From assembly GCA_016297945.1 (NCBI GenBank), contig JAEDFR010000011.1, forward strand, positions 1 to 43,138: 43,138 nt of DNA. Direction: 5' to 3'. Origin of the DNA: Lachnospiraceae bacterium (lineage in GTDB: Bacteria; Bacillota; Clostridia; Lachnospirales; Lachnospiraceae). The position numbers and the translations under genes are program-made. The notes below the pieces were generated by a model. The model did no database searches. It had not been told where the DNA came from and saw nothing but the letters and a program-made list of their open reading frames with translations. Positions 1 through 8,365 of this stretch are shown piece after piece (within the stretch, counting starts at the first letter, position 1; each line of letters opens with the position of its first letter).

Positions 1-63
1 CAGAGCAAACAGCATGAACAAAAGAACGGCTGCTATAATATCATAATAACATATGTAGTCCAT
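1..63 (-). CDS. 5' end of a membrane protein, cut by window edge
   Basis: The minus strand has a good ribosome binding site (AGGAG, 9 nt spacer) followed by ATG at 63 and 21 open codons running off the left edge. The visible peptide starts MDYICYYDII and turns into a hydrophobic stretch (AAVLLFMLFAL), so the protein probably begins with a short cytosolic tail and a membrane segment. Many Lachnospiraceae GGDEF/EAL proteins begin in a similar way, but that is only a guess from the first 21 residues. It lies downstream of the arabinose operon on the same strand; a read-through relation cannot be judged. Confidence 0.5.
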   Translation of the reverse strand, partial: MDYICYYDIIAAVLLFMLFAL

Positions 64-147
64 GAGTTCTCTCTCCTATAGGCATTGCGGATTTTCGTGA
101 TCAATCATTTTTTGTATAAAATATTGTAACTTACAGCAGATGGAAAG

Positions 148-318
148 TCAAATTTCACTCCCGATAGCAAGTGCATTTAATTCCCGATCGTAAATGTATT
201 CCATCTGCAGATAATCCACGATAAACCGGATTTTACCGCCATCGCCACGAAGTACAACAGCGGTAAAAAGGGTTAAAGTATATTTATTGGAGAAATAGAT
301 AATAAAAAAGTTTTCTGT
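148..318 (-). other. Open frame after araD, possible gene remnant
   Basis: Directly after the araD stop the same reading frame stays open until TGA at 148-150. The first part is AT-rich and looks non-coding. The last 38 codons or so (about 150-263) read like protein, ending in charged residues such as YIYDRELNALAIGSEI. No ATG with a ribosome binding site precedes it. It could be the C-terminal scrap of a lost gene or chance. The same stretch carries two inverted repeats, GCAGATGGAA/TTCCATCTGC around 136-207 and TTTTACCGC/GCGGTAAAA around 232-269. No U-run follows either, so I do not call an araD terminator. Confidence 0.3.
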
Positions 319-1014
319 CTAATTTTGTCCGTAATATGCATTAGCGCCATGCTTACGGTAGTAGTGCTTATCCTGTAATTCCTGCGGAGCAGGTGCAATT
401 TCTTTATTGATAGTCTCTGCACGATAGGCCATCTTTGCAACTTCTTCTAATACAACGGCATTGTGCACAGCTTCATGTGCATCCTTGCCCCATGAAAAAG
501 GTCCATGATTTTTGCAAAGCACTGCAGGAACAGCATCGGGATCCTTTCCCATACGCTGAAATTCGCCTACGATGAGATGTCCTGTATTTTCTTCGTATGC
601 ACTCTCGATTTCATCTGCATTTAAACATCTGACGCAAGGAATTTCACCATAGAAATAGTCTGCATGTGTTGTGCCATAACAAGGAATACTTCTTCCTGCC
701 TGTGCCCAGCTGGTTGCATAGGATGAGTGTGTATGAACAACTCCACCGACATTTGGAAATGCTTTATAAATTTCCAAATGGGTAGCTGTATCAGAAGAAG
801 GATTGTAGCGCCCCTCTACTTTATTTCCATCCAAATCCATCACTACCATATCGTCGGGAGTTAATTTATCATAATCCACACCACTCGGTTTGATTACAAA
901 TAATCCTTTTTCTCTGTCAATTCCGCTGACATTGCCCCATGTAAAAGTTACCAATCCGTAATGTGGCAATAACATATTTGCTTCATATACTTCTTTTTTT
1001 AATTCTTCTAACAT
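319..1014 (-). CDS. araD: L-ribulose-5-phosphate 4-epimerase
   Basis: Cytosolic class II aldolase-fold enzyme that converts L-ribulose 5-phosphate to D-xylulose 5-phosphate, the last dedicated step of arabinose use. At 231 aa it has the same length as the E. coli enzyme. Visible family residues are the zinc-binding VHTH pair (H94, H96), the third metal histidine in CKNHGPF, the HADY aspartate (D119) and the C-terminal tyrosines (YYGQN). The ATG at 1014 has GAGGA upstream. It is the last gene of the ara operon, separated from the kinase by a 131-nt palindromic element. Its TAG stop is followed in the same frame by a further 56 open codons (see findings). Confidence 0.96.
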   Translation of the reverse strand: MLEELKKEVYEANMLLPHYGLVTFTWGNVSGIDREKGLFVIKPSGVDYDKLTPDDMVVMDLDGNKVEGRYNPSSDTATHLEIYKAFPNVGGVVHTHSSYATSWAQAGRSIPCYGTTHADYFYGEIPCVRCLNADEIESAYEENTGHLIVGEFQRMGKDPDAVPAVLCKNHGPFSWGKDAHEAVHNAVVLEEVAKMAYRAETINKEIAPAPQELQDKHYYRKHGANAYYGQN

Positions 1015-1072
1015 ATTATGTCCTCTTTCTAAGCATTATTTTTCATCTATGTTTTCATGGCCTATAAACTAA

Positions 1073-1203
1073 GTTGAATTTTGCGGTTCTACTCACAGAC
1101 TGTATGTGGGCGTCAGCACTTAGTGAGCAATTTATTGCGAACTTAGTACTGCTACGTTGACAACCAAGCGAGAGCGCGTCTGTGATAGAACTGCAAATTC
1201 AAC
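1073..1203. repeat. 131-nt imperfect palindrome between kinase and araD
   Basis: The ends form a 26-28 nt inverted repeat with few mismatches (1073-1100 against 1178-1203). An inner imperfect pair (about 1115-1130 against 1135-1153) carries AGCAC/GTACTGCT-like and AGCAA/TTGCG ends. The whole spacer can therefore fold into one long hairpin in the ara operon mRNA. There is no ORF or transposase. It looks like one of the interspersed hairpin repeats that clostridial genomes carry between cotranscribed genes. It may also lower or stabilise the araD part of the message. No second copy was seen in this window. Confidence 0.7.
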
Positions 1204-1209
1204 GTATAT

Positions 1210-2799
1210 TTAAAATAATGCTGTTGCTTCTTTTTCCATTGCAAGACCTTTCATGTACTGTTCCATGAATTTTTCAAAGCCTTTTACATTTTCGGGAATC
1301 GGTTCCAGTTTGCTTCCCTTCTGTCCTGCAAAAATCTTGTTATTCAAATAGTCCGGTAAAGTTTCACCGTTTTCTTTTAATACAAGGTAAGCTGCAAGTA
1401 CTGCGATACCCCATGCTCCGCCTTCACCGGCCGTTTCCATAACAGAAACAGGAGCGTTGATAGCATCTGCTGCAATCTGCTGTCCTACACCTTTGGTCTT
1501 GAAGTAGCCGCCATGTCCTAACATTTCATCAACTTTAACGCCTTCTTCTTTAATCATCAGATCCATACCGGATTTTAAAGCAGCCAGTGCAGAATACAGA
1601 TGCATTCTCATAACGTTAGCCAGTGTAAACTTAGCTTCCTGAGATCTGACAAAAGTAATGGCACCTTTATCAAATCCTGTTACCGGTTCGCCGGAAAAAT
1701 AGTTGTAGGATAATAATCCGCCACAATCCGGATCGCCTTCCATGGCTTTGCCATAAAGCATGGTAAAGAGTGTGTTCATATCCATTTCATTTCCGGATGC
1801 TTTTGCAAATTCTGCAAATAAATTTACCCACGCATTGATTTCAGATGTACAGTTGTTGCAATGAACCATACCTACCAATGCTCCGTCGGGAGTTGTAACC
1901 AAGTCAATCTGCGGATAAACTTTTGATAATTCCTTTTCTAAAACTACCATCGCAAAAACACTGGTTCCTGCTGAAATATTGCCGGTACGAACAGATACGG
2001 AATTGGTTGCAACCATACCGGTTCCTGCATCACCTTCCGGAGGACACATTTTTGCGCCCGCCTGCAAGGCACCACTAACATCCAATAATTTTGCACCTTC
2101 TTTTGTCAGGACACCTGCATCGGCACCTGCCGGAAGAGACTTCGGTAAAATCTCACTTAATTTCCATGCGAATCCTTCTCCTGCAACCAGTTCATCAAAT
2201 TTCGCAATCATCTTCTGATCATAATCGCCCTTTGTTGTATCAATCGGGAACATACCGGATGCATCACCCACACCAAGCACTTTTTCACCTGATAATTTCC
2301 AATGAACATATCCGGCTAAAGTTGTAAAGAAATCCACGTCTTTTACATGATCTTCTTTATTTAATATAGCCTGATATAAGTGGGAAATACTCCAACGCTG
2401 AGGAATATTATATGAAAATGCTTCTGTTAATTTTACGGATGCTTCTTCTGTAATGGTATTTCTCCAGGTACGGAACGGAACCAGCAGTTCTCCGTCCTTA
2501 TCAAAGGCCAGATAGCCATGCATCATAGCGGAAAACCCGATGGATGCAAGACTTGTAATTGTTGTATCATATTTTTCTTTCACATCTTTTAAAAGATCCT
2601 GATAGCAATCCTGTAATCCACCCCAGATATCATCTAACGTGTATGTCCATACTCCATTTTCAAAACGGTTTTCCCAACCGTGTCCGCCGGATGCCAAAAC
2701 AGCTCCTTTCTCATCAATCAAAACTGCTTTGATTCTGGTAGAACCAAACTCAATACCTAAAATTGATTTTCCACTTTCAATGATCTCTTTTGCGCTCAT
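1210..2799 (-). CDS. FGGY-family carbohydrate kinase, probable L-ribulokinase
   Basis: ATP-dependent sugar kinase of the FGGY family (529 aa), placed between L-arabinose isomerase and ribulose-5-phosphate epimerase, so the likely reaction is phosphorylation of L-ribulose. The N-terminal phosphate-binding loop is GIEFGSTRIKAVLID, with a second nucleotide-binding region near PPEGDAGTGM and a C-terminal GAEGGAWGIA loop. The N-terminus differs from classical AraB (GxDFGTxSxR). This suggests the non-orthologous clostridial ribulokinase (AraK type) or a xylulokinase-like enzyme recruited here. The ATG at 2799 is preceded by GGAGG. Function rests on context more than on the fold. Confidence 0.85.
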   Translation of the reverse strand: MSAKEIIESGKSILGIEFGSTRIKAVLIDEKGAVLASGGHGWENRFENGVWTYTLDDIWGGLQDCYQDLLKDVKEKYDTTITSLASIGFSAMMHGYLAFDKDGELLVPFRTWRNTITEEASVKLTEAFSYNIPQRWSISHLYQAILNKEDHVKDVDFFTTLAGYVHWKLSGEKVLGVGDASGMFPIDTTKGDYDQKMIAKFDELVAGEGFAWKLSEILPKSLPAGADAGVLTKEGAKLLDVSGALQAGAKMCPPEGDAGTGMVATNSVSVRTGNISAGTSVFAMVVLEKELSKVYPQIDLVTTPDGALVGMVHCNNCTSEINAWVNLFAEFAKASGNEMDMNTLFTMLYGKAMEGDPDCGGLLSYNYFSGEPVTGFDKGAITFVRSQEAKFTLANVMRMHLYSALAALKSGMDLMIKEEGVKVDEMLGHGGYFKTKGVGQQIAADAINAPVSVMETAGEGGAWGIAVLAAYLVLKENGETLPDYLNNKIFAGQKGSKLEPIPENVKGFEKFMEQYMKGLAMEKEATALF

Positions 2800-2856
2800 T
2801 GTATTCCTCCATAATCAAACTTTTATATTGTCAATAATACCAATTAGTGATCAAAA

Positions 2857-4341
2857 TTAGAACGCTGCTTCATTCCATCTAAGCTCATTTTTAATATCAC
2901 GAATGGTTGTATTTTCATCAATGACGATGCTTTCAATTCCCATTGCCGCTGCCCAGTCAACCATCTGGTCTACTGACAAGTCATAGGTAAATGCTGTATG
3001 ATGAGCTCCGCCTGCCAAAATCCATGCAGTAGCTCCGATTTCCATGTTGGGTCTGGGAGTCCAGAAGGCTGTACCGACCGGAAGCTTGGGCATCGGTTGT
3101 TTTACTTTCTTACAATCAACGGCATTGATTAATAAACGGAAACGATGTCCTAAATCAATCAGAGAGCATGCAATACCGGGACCTTCTTTTGATGTAAATA
3201 CCAAACGGGCGGGATCTTCACGGTTACCCATGGAAAGAGGACAAACCTTAATTCCGATATCGCCATCCGCAACGGAAGGGCATACTTCAAGCATATGCGC
3301 CTGTAAAATTCCTTCCTCGCCAGGTACTAAATGATAGGTATAATCTTCCATCATGGATGTACCTTTTGCATCCTTCATTCCGGCTGTCATTAATTTCATC
3401 AGACGAACCATTGCTGCGACCTTCCAGTCACCTTCGGCACCAAAGCCATAGCCTTTTTCCATCAGTCTCTGGATAGATAAACCGGGAAGCTGCTGCAAAC
3501 CACCCAACATGCCAAAGTGTGTAACAACCGCATGATAGTCGTTATCGGTTAAGAATTTTTCTATACCGATTTCCTGTCTTGCCTGAACGGCAACGTGACG
3601 TCTGAATTCATCCAGATCTCTGCCTTCATCAATAATTTTGTATTTGCTGTAATATTCTTCAACCAGTGCGCTTACTGCTCCGTCCGGCACTGCATTGACA
3701 TAGTCTACTAAGTCATTGACACAGTAATGATCAATCTCCCAACCAAATTTAATCTGAGCTTCTACTTTATCGCCTTCGGTAACAGCTACATTATTCATAT
3801 TGTCACCAAAACGGCAGACACGAATATGAGACGATTCAATAATACCGATAGCTGTTCGCATCCAGCTTCCGATTTGTTTTTGAATGCTTTCATTTGCCCA
3901 ATGTCCTACGATTACTTTTCTTTCAATACCCATGCGGCTTACAATATGTCCGTATTCGCGGTCGCCATGTGCGGACTGGTTTTCATTCATGAAGTCCATG
4001 TCGATGGTATCATAAGGAAGTGCTTCATTGAACTGTGTATGTAAATGACATAAAGGTTTATTATATTCTTTTAAGCCTAAAATCCACATTTTTGCAGGTG
4101 AAAAGGTATGCATCCATGTGATAACACCTGCGCATTCGGGGTCGTTGTTTGCATCATGAAATGTCTGGCGGATAGATGCCTGACTGATTAAAGTCGGTTT
4201 CAAAACAACCGGAAAAGGAAGATTTCCGGAAGCATTTAATCCTTCCACAATTTTAGCAGAATGATCTGCTACTTTTCTTAAACATTCATCTCCGTACAAA
4301 TCCTGAGATCCGGTACAAAACCAAAAGTAATAATTTTTCAT
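2857..4341 (-). CDS. araA: L-arabinose isomerase
   Basis: Converts L-arabinose to L-ribulose in the cytosol and depends on Mn2+. The protein has 494 aa (family about 490-500) and is full length. The metal and catalytic residues of the family can be placed: E303 in FGAEGDWK, E332 in MEDYTYH, H349 in LQAHMLEV and the histidine pair at 447-448 in AGGAHHTAF. The ATG at 4341 follows GGAGGG. It stands 57 nt upstream of the kinase and just downstream of the chemoreceptor gene, in one transcription unit with the sugar transporter. This gene gives the firmest evidence for the locus substrate. Confidence 0.97.
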   Translation of the reverse strand: MKNYYFWFCTGSQDLYGDECLRKVADHSAKIVEGLNASGNLPFPVVLKPTLISQASIRQTFHDANNDPECAGVITWMHTFSPAKMWILGLKEYNKPLCHLHTQFNEALPYDTIDMDFMNENQSAHGDREYGHIVSRMGIERKVIVGHWANESIQKQIGSWMRTAIGIIESSHIRVCRFGDNMNNVAVTEGDKVEAQIKFGWEIDHYCVNDLVDYVNAVPDGAVSALVEEYYSKYKIIDEGRDLDEFRRHVAVQARQEIGIEKFLTDNDYHAVVTHFGMLGGLQQLPGLSIQRLMEKGYGFGAEGDWKVAAMVRLMKLMTAGMKDAKGTSMMEDYTYHLVPGEEGILQAHMLEVCPSVADGDIGIKVCPLSMGNREDPARLVFTSKEGPGIACSLIDLGHRFRLLINAVDCKKVKQPMPKLPVGTAFWTPRPNMEIGATAWILAGGAHHTAFTYDLSVDQMVDWAAAMGIESIVIDENTTIRDIKNELRWNEAAF

Positions 4342-4374
4342 GCGCTAACCCTCCACATTTTCTTAATTTATTTT

Positions 4375-6192
4375 CTACTCTTGTTTTTCTGTCTGCTCTT
4401 CATTTTCTGTTTGTTCTTTATTCTCTGCCTGATCTTCGTTTAAAAATTCTGCGATGATTTCTTCTTTTGTTTTGGAAGAATCAACGGCAACTTCCGCGAC
4501 AAAAGGCAAAGAATTCGCCGTATTTTCTTTTTCATCGATATGAAAGTAAGTAACCGATGCCTCTAAATCTCTGGCCATACTGTTGATGCCTTCACAATGT
4601 ACATTTACTTTTTCAACTTCTGTAATGATTGCATTTACATTATTGCTAACTTCCTCATTTCTTCGGAAATTTTCATTACTAATATCGCCTAAGCTCTGTA
4701 CATGGTTGACAACAGCTCCCTTAATTTGTGTCAGATGAACGGTCTTTTCTGCAATGGACCGTATCTCATGAACAGACTCGTTAATGTCCTTACTATGTTC
4801 TTCAAATTTCTTTTGTGTTTGTAAAACACTATCCTGCTCCTGTCCCATTGACAGTTGAAGTCTTCCTGCTAACTCCACAGACTTCTTTGACTTTTCGGTA
4901 ATGGTCTGTGCAAGATTCCGAATCATTTCCGCACCCTGCGCACTCTGATCTGCCAGATTTCGAATTTCTTCTGCCACAACCGCAAATCCGCGTCCCATTT
5001 CTCCGGCACGTGCCGCCTCAATGGAAGCATTTAGACTAAGTAAACTTGTTTGTTTTGAAATAGCCAAAATCAGTTCTACTGCCTGGTCAATTTCTGTAAT
5101 GGAATCATTGGTCTGATTAATCTGTGTTGAAATATCGGAAAGAGCTTTCATGGATGACCGGCTCTTTTCCATAATCAGATCCATATTATCTTTTGCCTCA
5201 TTATTGGTTTTCAAAATATTATCTGAACTGTGATACAAATGCTCTACGTTTTCAGAAATATCATTGATACAATTTTCAATATCTGTCATCTGTGAACGAA
5301 TGCTTTGGACATTTTGATCCATCACTTCCGTCGCTTCTGACAATTTCGACATAGATGCCGTTATTTTTCTTGCCCGAATAACACTAAAGTCACTAAGATC
5401 CGTAACTTCTTCAATGTCACCGGATAACTGTCCGGAAATTTCTTTTACCTTTCCGATTGTTTTTGCAAGATTCTCCTGCATAACCTTTGTGGATAAAAGC
5501 AAATCATCCATTTCACGAACAATACTGTTTTTTTCTTCTCCGGGCAATAAAGAGCCCTTTGATAATTCATCGATATTGTTTTCAACAAATGCAAAAGTCT
5601 TGGAGAGACTCTTACAAAAAACAAGATCCACTGCCATAAAAATCACAAGTAATACTACGCTAAGCCAGACAAAAGACTGCGTCAGTTTACTCATGGCTGC
5701 ATTTGCTTCATCCTGTAATTTCCCCGCAAAAGCCATTGCAACCACTTTTCCATCTTCCTTAACCGGAACATAGTATGCGAAATAGACTTTTTCATCAATT
5801 ACTACATTCTCTTCGTAGTAACCATTTTCAATATCTTCCGAATATGCGGCAGCATCTCTTAATGGGATTTCACGAACCCGGAAATCATTTTTATTCTTAA
5901 TAGAGGTTGTCGCAGGAATTCCTTCGGCAATGATTGCCATTTCAATCTTTTCATCATGCAGACTGTCAATATAATCATAATAATTACTTGCGTTCATTGC
6001 ATTAATCTGATTGTCATAGCAATAGCTTGCTAAATTGTTTGCAGTAACCTTTAAGGTCTGCTTTTCGCCATTTACCAGATTCTTTTTGGCTATATTAAAT
6101 GAGATGATGCTTATTATCAAAATGGAAATAAAAAGAGGAATAAGTGAAATGGCAACTAAAATTGTAAATAAACGAAATCTCATATTTTTCAA
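4375..6192 (-). CDS. Methyl-accepting chemotaxis protein
   Basis: Chemoreceptor of 605 aa. TM1 lies at about 9-33, an extracellular sCache-like sensor domain at about 34-170 (with the YFAYYVPVKEDGKVVAMAF core), TM2 at about 172-193, then a HAMP-like linker. A long coiled coil carries the conserved hairpin tip (LLSLNASIEAARAGE, GRGFAVVAEEIRNLA). The C-terminus is a Glu-rich tail with repeated EQTE. The start is probably TTG at 6192, since AAGGAGG lies 8 nt before it and too far from the ATG three codons later. It sits inside the arabinose uptake/catabolism operon, so it probably directs movement toward the same sugar, perhaps via the binding lipoprotein. The cell is therefore presumably motile. 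Confidence 0.93.
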   Translation of the reverse strand: MKNMRFRLFTILVAISLIPLFISILIISIISFNIAKKNLVNGEKQTLKVTANNLASYCYDNQINAMNASNYYDYIDSLHDEKIEMAIIAEGIPATTSIKNKNDFRVREIPLRDAAAYSEDIENGYYEENVVIDEKVYFAYYVPVKEDGKVVAMAFAGKLQDEANAAMSKLTQSFVWLSVVLLVIFMAVDLVFCKSLSKTFAFVENNIDELSKGSLLPGEEKNSIVREMDDLLLSTKVMQENLAKTIGKVKEISGQLSGDIEEVTDLSDFSVIRARKITASMSKLSEATEVMDQNVQSIRSQMTDIENCINDISENVEHLYHSSDNILKTNNEAKDNMDLIMEKSRSSMKALSDISTQINQTNDSITEIDQAVELILAISKQTSLLSLNASIEAARAGEMGRGFAVVAEEIRNLADQSAQGAEMIRNLAQTITEKSKKSVELAGRLQLSMGQEQDSVLQTQKKFEEHSKDINESVHEIRSIAEKTVHLTQIKGAVVNHVQSLGDISNENFRRNEEVSNNVNAIITEVEKVNVHCEGINSMARDLEASVTYFHIDEKENTANSLPFVAEVAVDSSKTKEEIIAEFLNEDQAENKEQTENEEQTEKQE

Positions 6193-6246
6193 AATAATCT
6201 CCTCCTTATTCCTCTCAAATTATTCCAATAATTATTTTATCAATTC

Positions 6247-7260
6247 TTATCCTTTTTTCTTGTTTGCCATAATGATACTCTGAATAACTAAGAATAAACA
6301 AAGCATTCCGGCAATTGTAATACCCGTCCACCATGCCTCGCCAAGACCGGCTGAAGCAACGATGTTTTGAATGGTACTTAAGGAAAGTACACCAAAGAGT
6401 GTTCCGATAATATTACCAACACCACCTGTTAACATGGTTCCGCCGATGATGGATGATGCAATCGCATTCATTTCCATACCGCTTGCATGAGTAGGTGATC
6501 CTGAACCGATATTTAAGAAATAAACGAATCCTGCCAGACCTGCTAATAATCCACAAATAACATGTGATGAGAAAATGGTTCTCTTTACATTAATACCAAG
6601 CATTAAAGCACTCTGTCTGTTTCCTCCAACTGCATAATAATGGCGACCAACTTTTGTCCATCTAAGTACAACGAACAAAACAATGACAACAAGTAAAGCT
6701 ACAATGACACCAATATTTACATAGGCAGGAATATATATTCCCTTATTATTTACGGCTCCCATACCGGGAACATAGATACGAGTATCTTTTAATGCTACAA
6801 ATGCCTCATTTGTAACATTGAACGGCTCTTTGTTTACAATGGTTGTCATTCCTCTTGCAAAGAACATCCCCGCCAGAGTAACAATAAATGGCTGGATTTC
6901 TAAATATGCTACCAAATATCCCTGCACCAGGCCAAATGCCAGGCCAATAGCAAGTGCTAAGATTAATGACATGAAAATATTCCAGCCTTTGTATTCAAGA
7001 ACAACTGCGCAGCTCATACTAACCAACGCAACAACACCACCAACGGAAATATCAATTCCGCCTGTAATCATTACCAAACTCATTCCGCATGCGGTGATAA
7101 TCAGTCCGGCATTTTCTTTTAAAATATTAAAGAAGGTCTGCGGTTTTCTAAATCCTTCACCAAGAATAATAATTGCTCCGATGTACATAATGAAGAAAAC
7201 AATTATGGTAATGCTCAATAACAAATTTGTATCGGACATATTTTTAATCTTTGATTTCAT
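6247..7260 (-). CDS. yjfF: Sugar ABC transporter permease, YjfF type
   Basis: Integral membrane permease of the ribose/galactofuranose class (BPD_transp_2 fold, roughly 8-10 hydrophobic segments, 337 aa). It shares motifs with E. coli YjfF, such as IVTLAGMFFARGM, AVGGNRQSA, NAIASSIIGGT and GGVGNIIGTLFGV. The start is taken at ATG 7260 because AGGAGG precedes it. The longer open frame, starting at 7311, would overlap the upstream permease. It is the second permease of a four-gene set ordered binding protein, ATPase, permease, permease, like ytfQ-ytfR-ytfT-yjfF. By context the cargo is arabinose, perhaps the furanose form, or a related pentose. Confidence 0.9.
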   Translation of the reverse strand: MKSKIKNMSDTNLLLSITIIVFFIMYIGAIIILGEGFRKPQTFFNILKENAGLIITACGMSLVMITGGIDISVGGVVALVSMSCAVVLEYKGWNIFMSLILALAIGLAFGLVQGYLVAYLEIQPFIVTLAGMFFARGMTTIVNKEPFNVTNEAFVALKDTRIYVPGMGAVNNKGIYIPAYVNIGVIVALLVVIVLFVVLRWTKVGRHYYAVGGNRQSALMLGINVKRTIFSSHVICGLLAGLAGFVYFLNIGSGSPTHASGMEMNAIASSIIGGTMLTGGVGNIIGTLFGVLSLSTIQNIVASAGLGEAWWTGITIAGMLCLFLVIQSIIMANKKKG

Positions 7261-7261
7261 A

Positions 7262-8365
7262 TTATGCAACCTCCTTTGCTTTTTTCTTTGCGAAATAGCC
7301 GGAAACAGCATTTCTTACAGTCGGTGCACTAACAACAACTAAGATAATAACAACTACCGCTTTGTATGCCGGAAGTGCAGATGAAGGAACCTGAAATCTG
7401 AATAATGTTGTTGTTAAGAACTGAATAACATAAGCACCAAGAATGGATCCTGCCATGTTAAATTTACCACCGCTAAGTGCGTTTCCACCAAGAGCAACGG
7501 CAAGGATTGCATCCATTTCAATATCTTTTGCGATAACGGAATAGTTAATGGAAGAAATACGGCTTACTTTGATTAACGCCGCAACTGCAACACATACTCC
7601 AAGAATTACAAAAGTAAGGAATTTAATGAAAGCAGGGTTTAAACCATTTAATCGAGAGGAACTCTCGTTGATACCTACAGACTGTGTATATAATCCTAAG
7701 GTTGTGAATTTTAATACTAACCAAATCAAAATCATGCATGCAATTGCAATCAGGAATGGTGTCGGAATCGGAATACCGGGAATATATCCGCCAAAGTATG
7801 TAAATTCAATATCATTGATGACGGGAAGTTCGTTGTTGTTAATCCAGGCACCGATAGAACGACCGGCTGTAAACAAAATCAGAGTTGCAACCATTGGTTG
7901 AATTTTAAAGTACGCAACCAAAATACCATTAAATGCACCAAATAACATTGCAACCACACAGGCAATCAGGAATGCCACAATGATAGGCGCCTGCATAGAA
8001 GTATTACTGGTATCTCCGCCACAAAGAACACGTAAGATAACCGAACCGGCGATTGCAATTGCTGCACCTACGGAAATATCCTGTCCGCCGGAAGCAGATG
8101 TAACAAGTGTCATACCAATTGCTAAGATTGCCAACTCAGATGCATTGTCAATAATAGTGATTAAGTTACCTGATAATACCGGAAATCCTTTTGCGGAGGT
8201 TCCCAGAGTGATTGCAAAAAAGGAAATAACATCCTTATGCATGATATATTTTTGAACAAGATCCGCTCCCAAATTGAAAAGCATTAATACTACAAGAGCT
8301 GCAATCGGAATAATAATCTGATTACTTATTAATTTTTTAAATAAGCTATTATTCTTTTTCTTCAT
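7262..8365 (-). CDS. ytfT: Sugar ABC transporter permease, YtfT type
   Basis: First permease of the transporter (367 aa), multi-pass. It matches the YtfT/RbsC pattern: LAIGMTLVTSASGGQDISVGA, GILVAYFKIQPMVATLIL, a SVGINESSSRLNG loop and a LAVALGGNALSGGKFN motif. The start is put at ATG 8365, because an extended AGGAGGTGA lies 8 nt upstream, rather than at GTG 8377 inside that signal. Its 5' end overlaps the ATPase gene by 17 nt, and it ends one base before the start of the second permease. This tight coupling is typical of subunits made in fixed ratio. Confidence 0.9.
   Translation of the reverse strand: MKKKNNSLFKKLISNQIIIPIAALVVLMLFNLGADLVQKYIMHKDVISFFAITLGTSAKGFPVLSGNLITIIDNASELAILAIGMTLVTSASGGQDISVGAAIAIAGSVILRVLCGGDTSNTSMQAPIIVAFLIACVVAMLFGAFNGILVAYFKIQPMVATLILFTAGRSIGAWINNNELPVINDIEFTYFGGYIPGIPIPTPFLIAIACMILIWLVLKFTTLGLYTQSVGINESSSRLNGLNPAFIKFLTFVILGVCVAVAALIKVSRISSINYSVIAKDIEMDAILAVALGGNALSGGKFNMAGSILGAYVIQFLTTTLFRFQVPSSALPAYKAVVVIILVVVSAPTVRNAVSGYFAKKKAKEVA

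Noticed and set aside
7261..7311. Upstream extension of the YjfF-type permease
   Set aside because: It overlaps the other permease gene, while AGGAGG stands correctly before ATG 7260.
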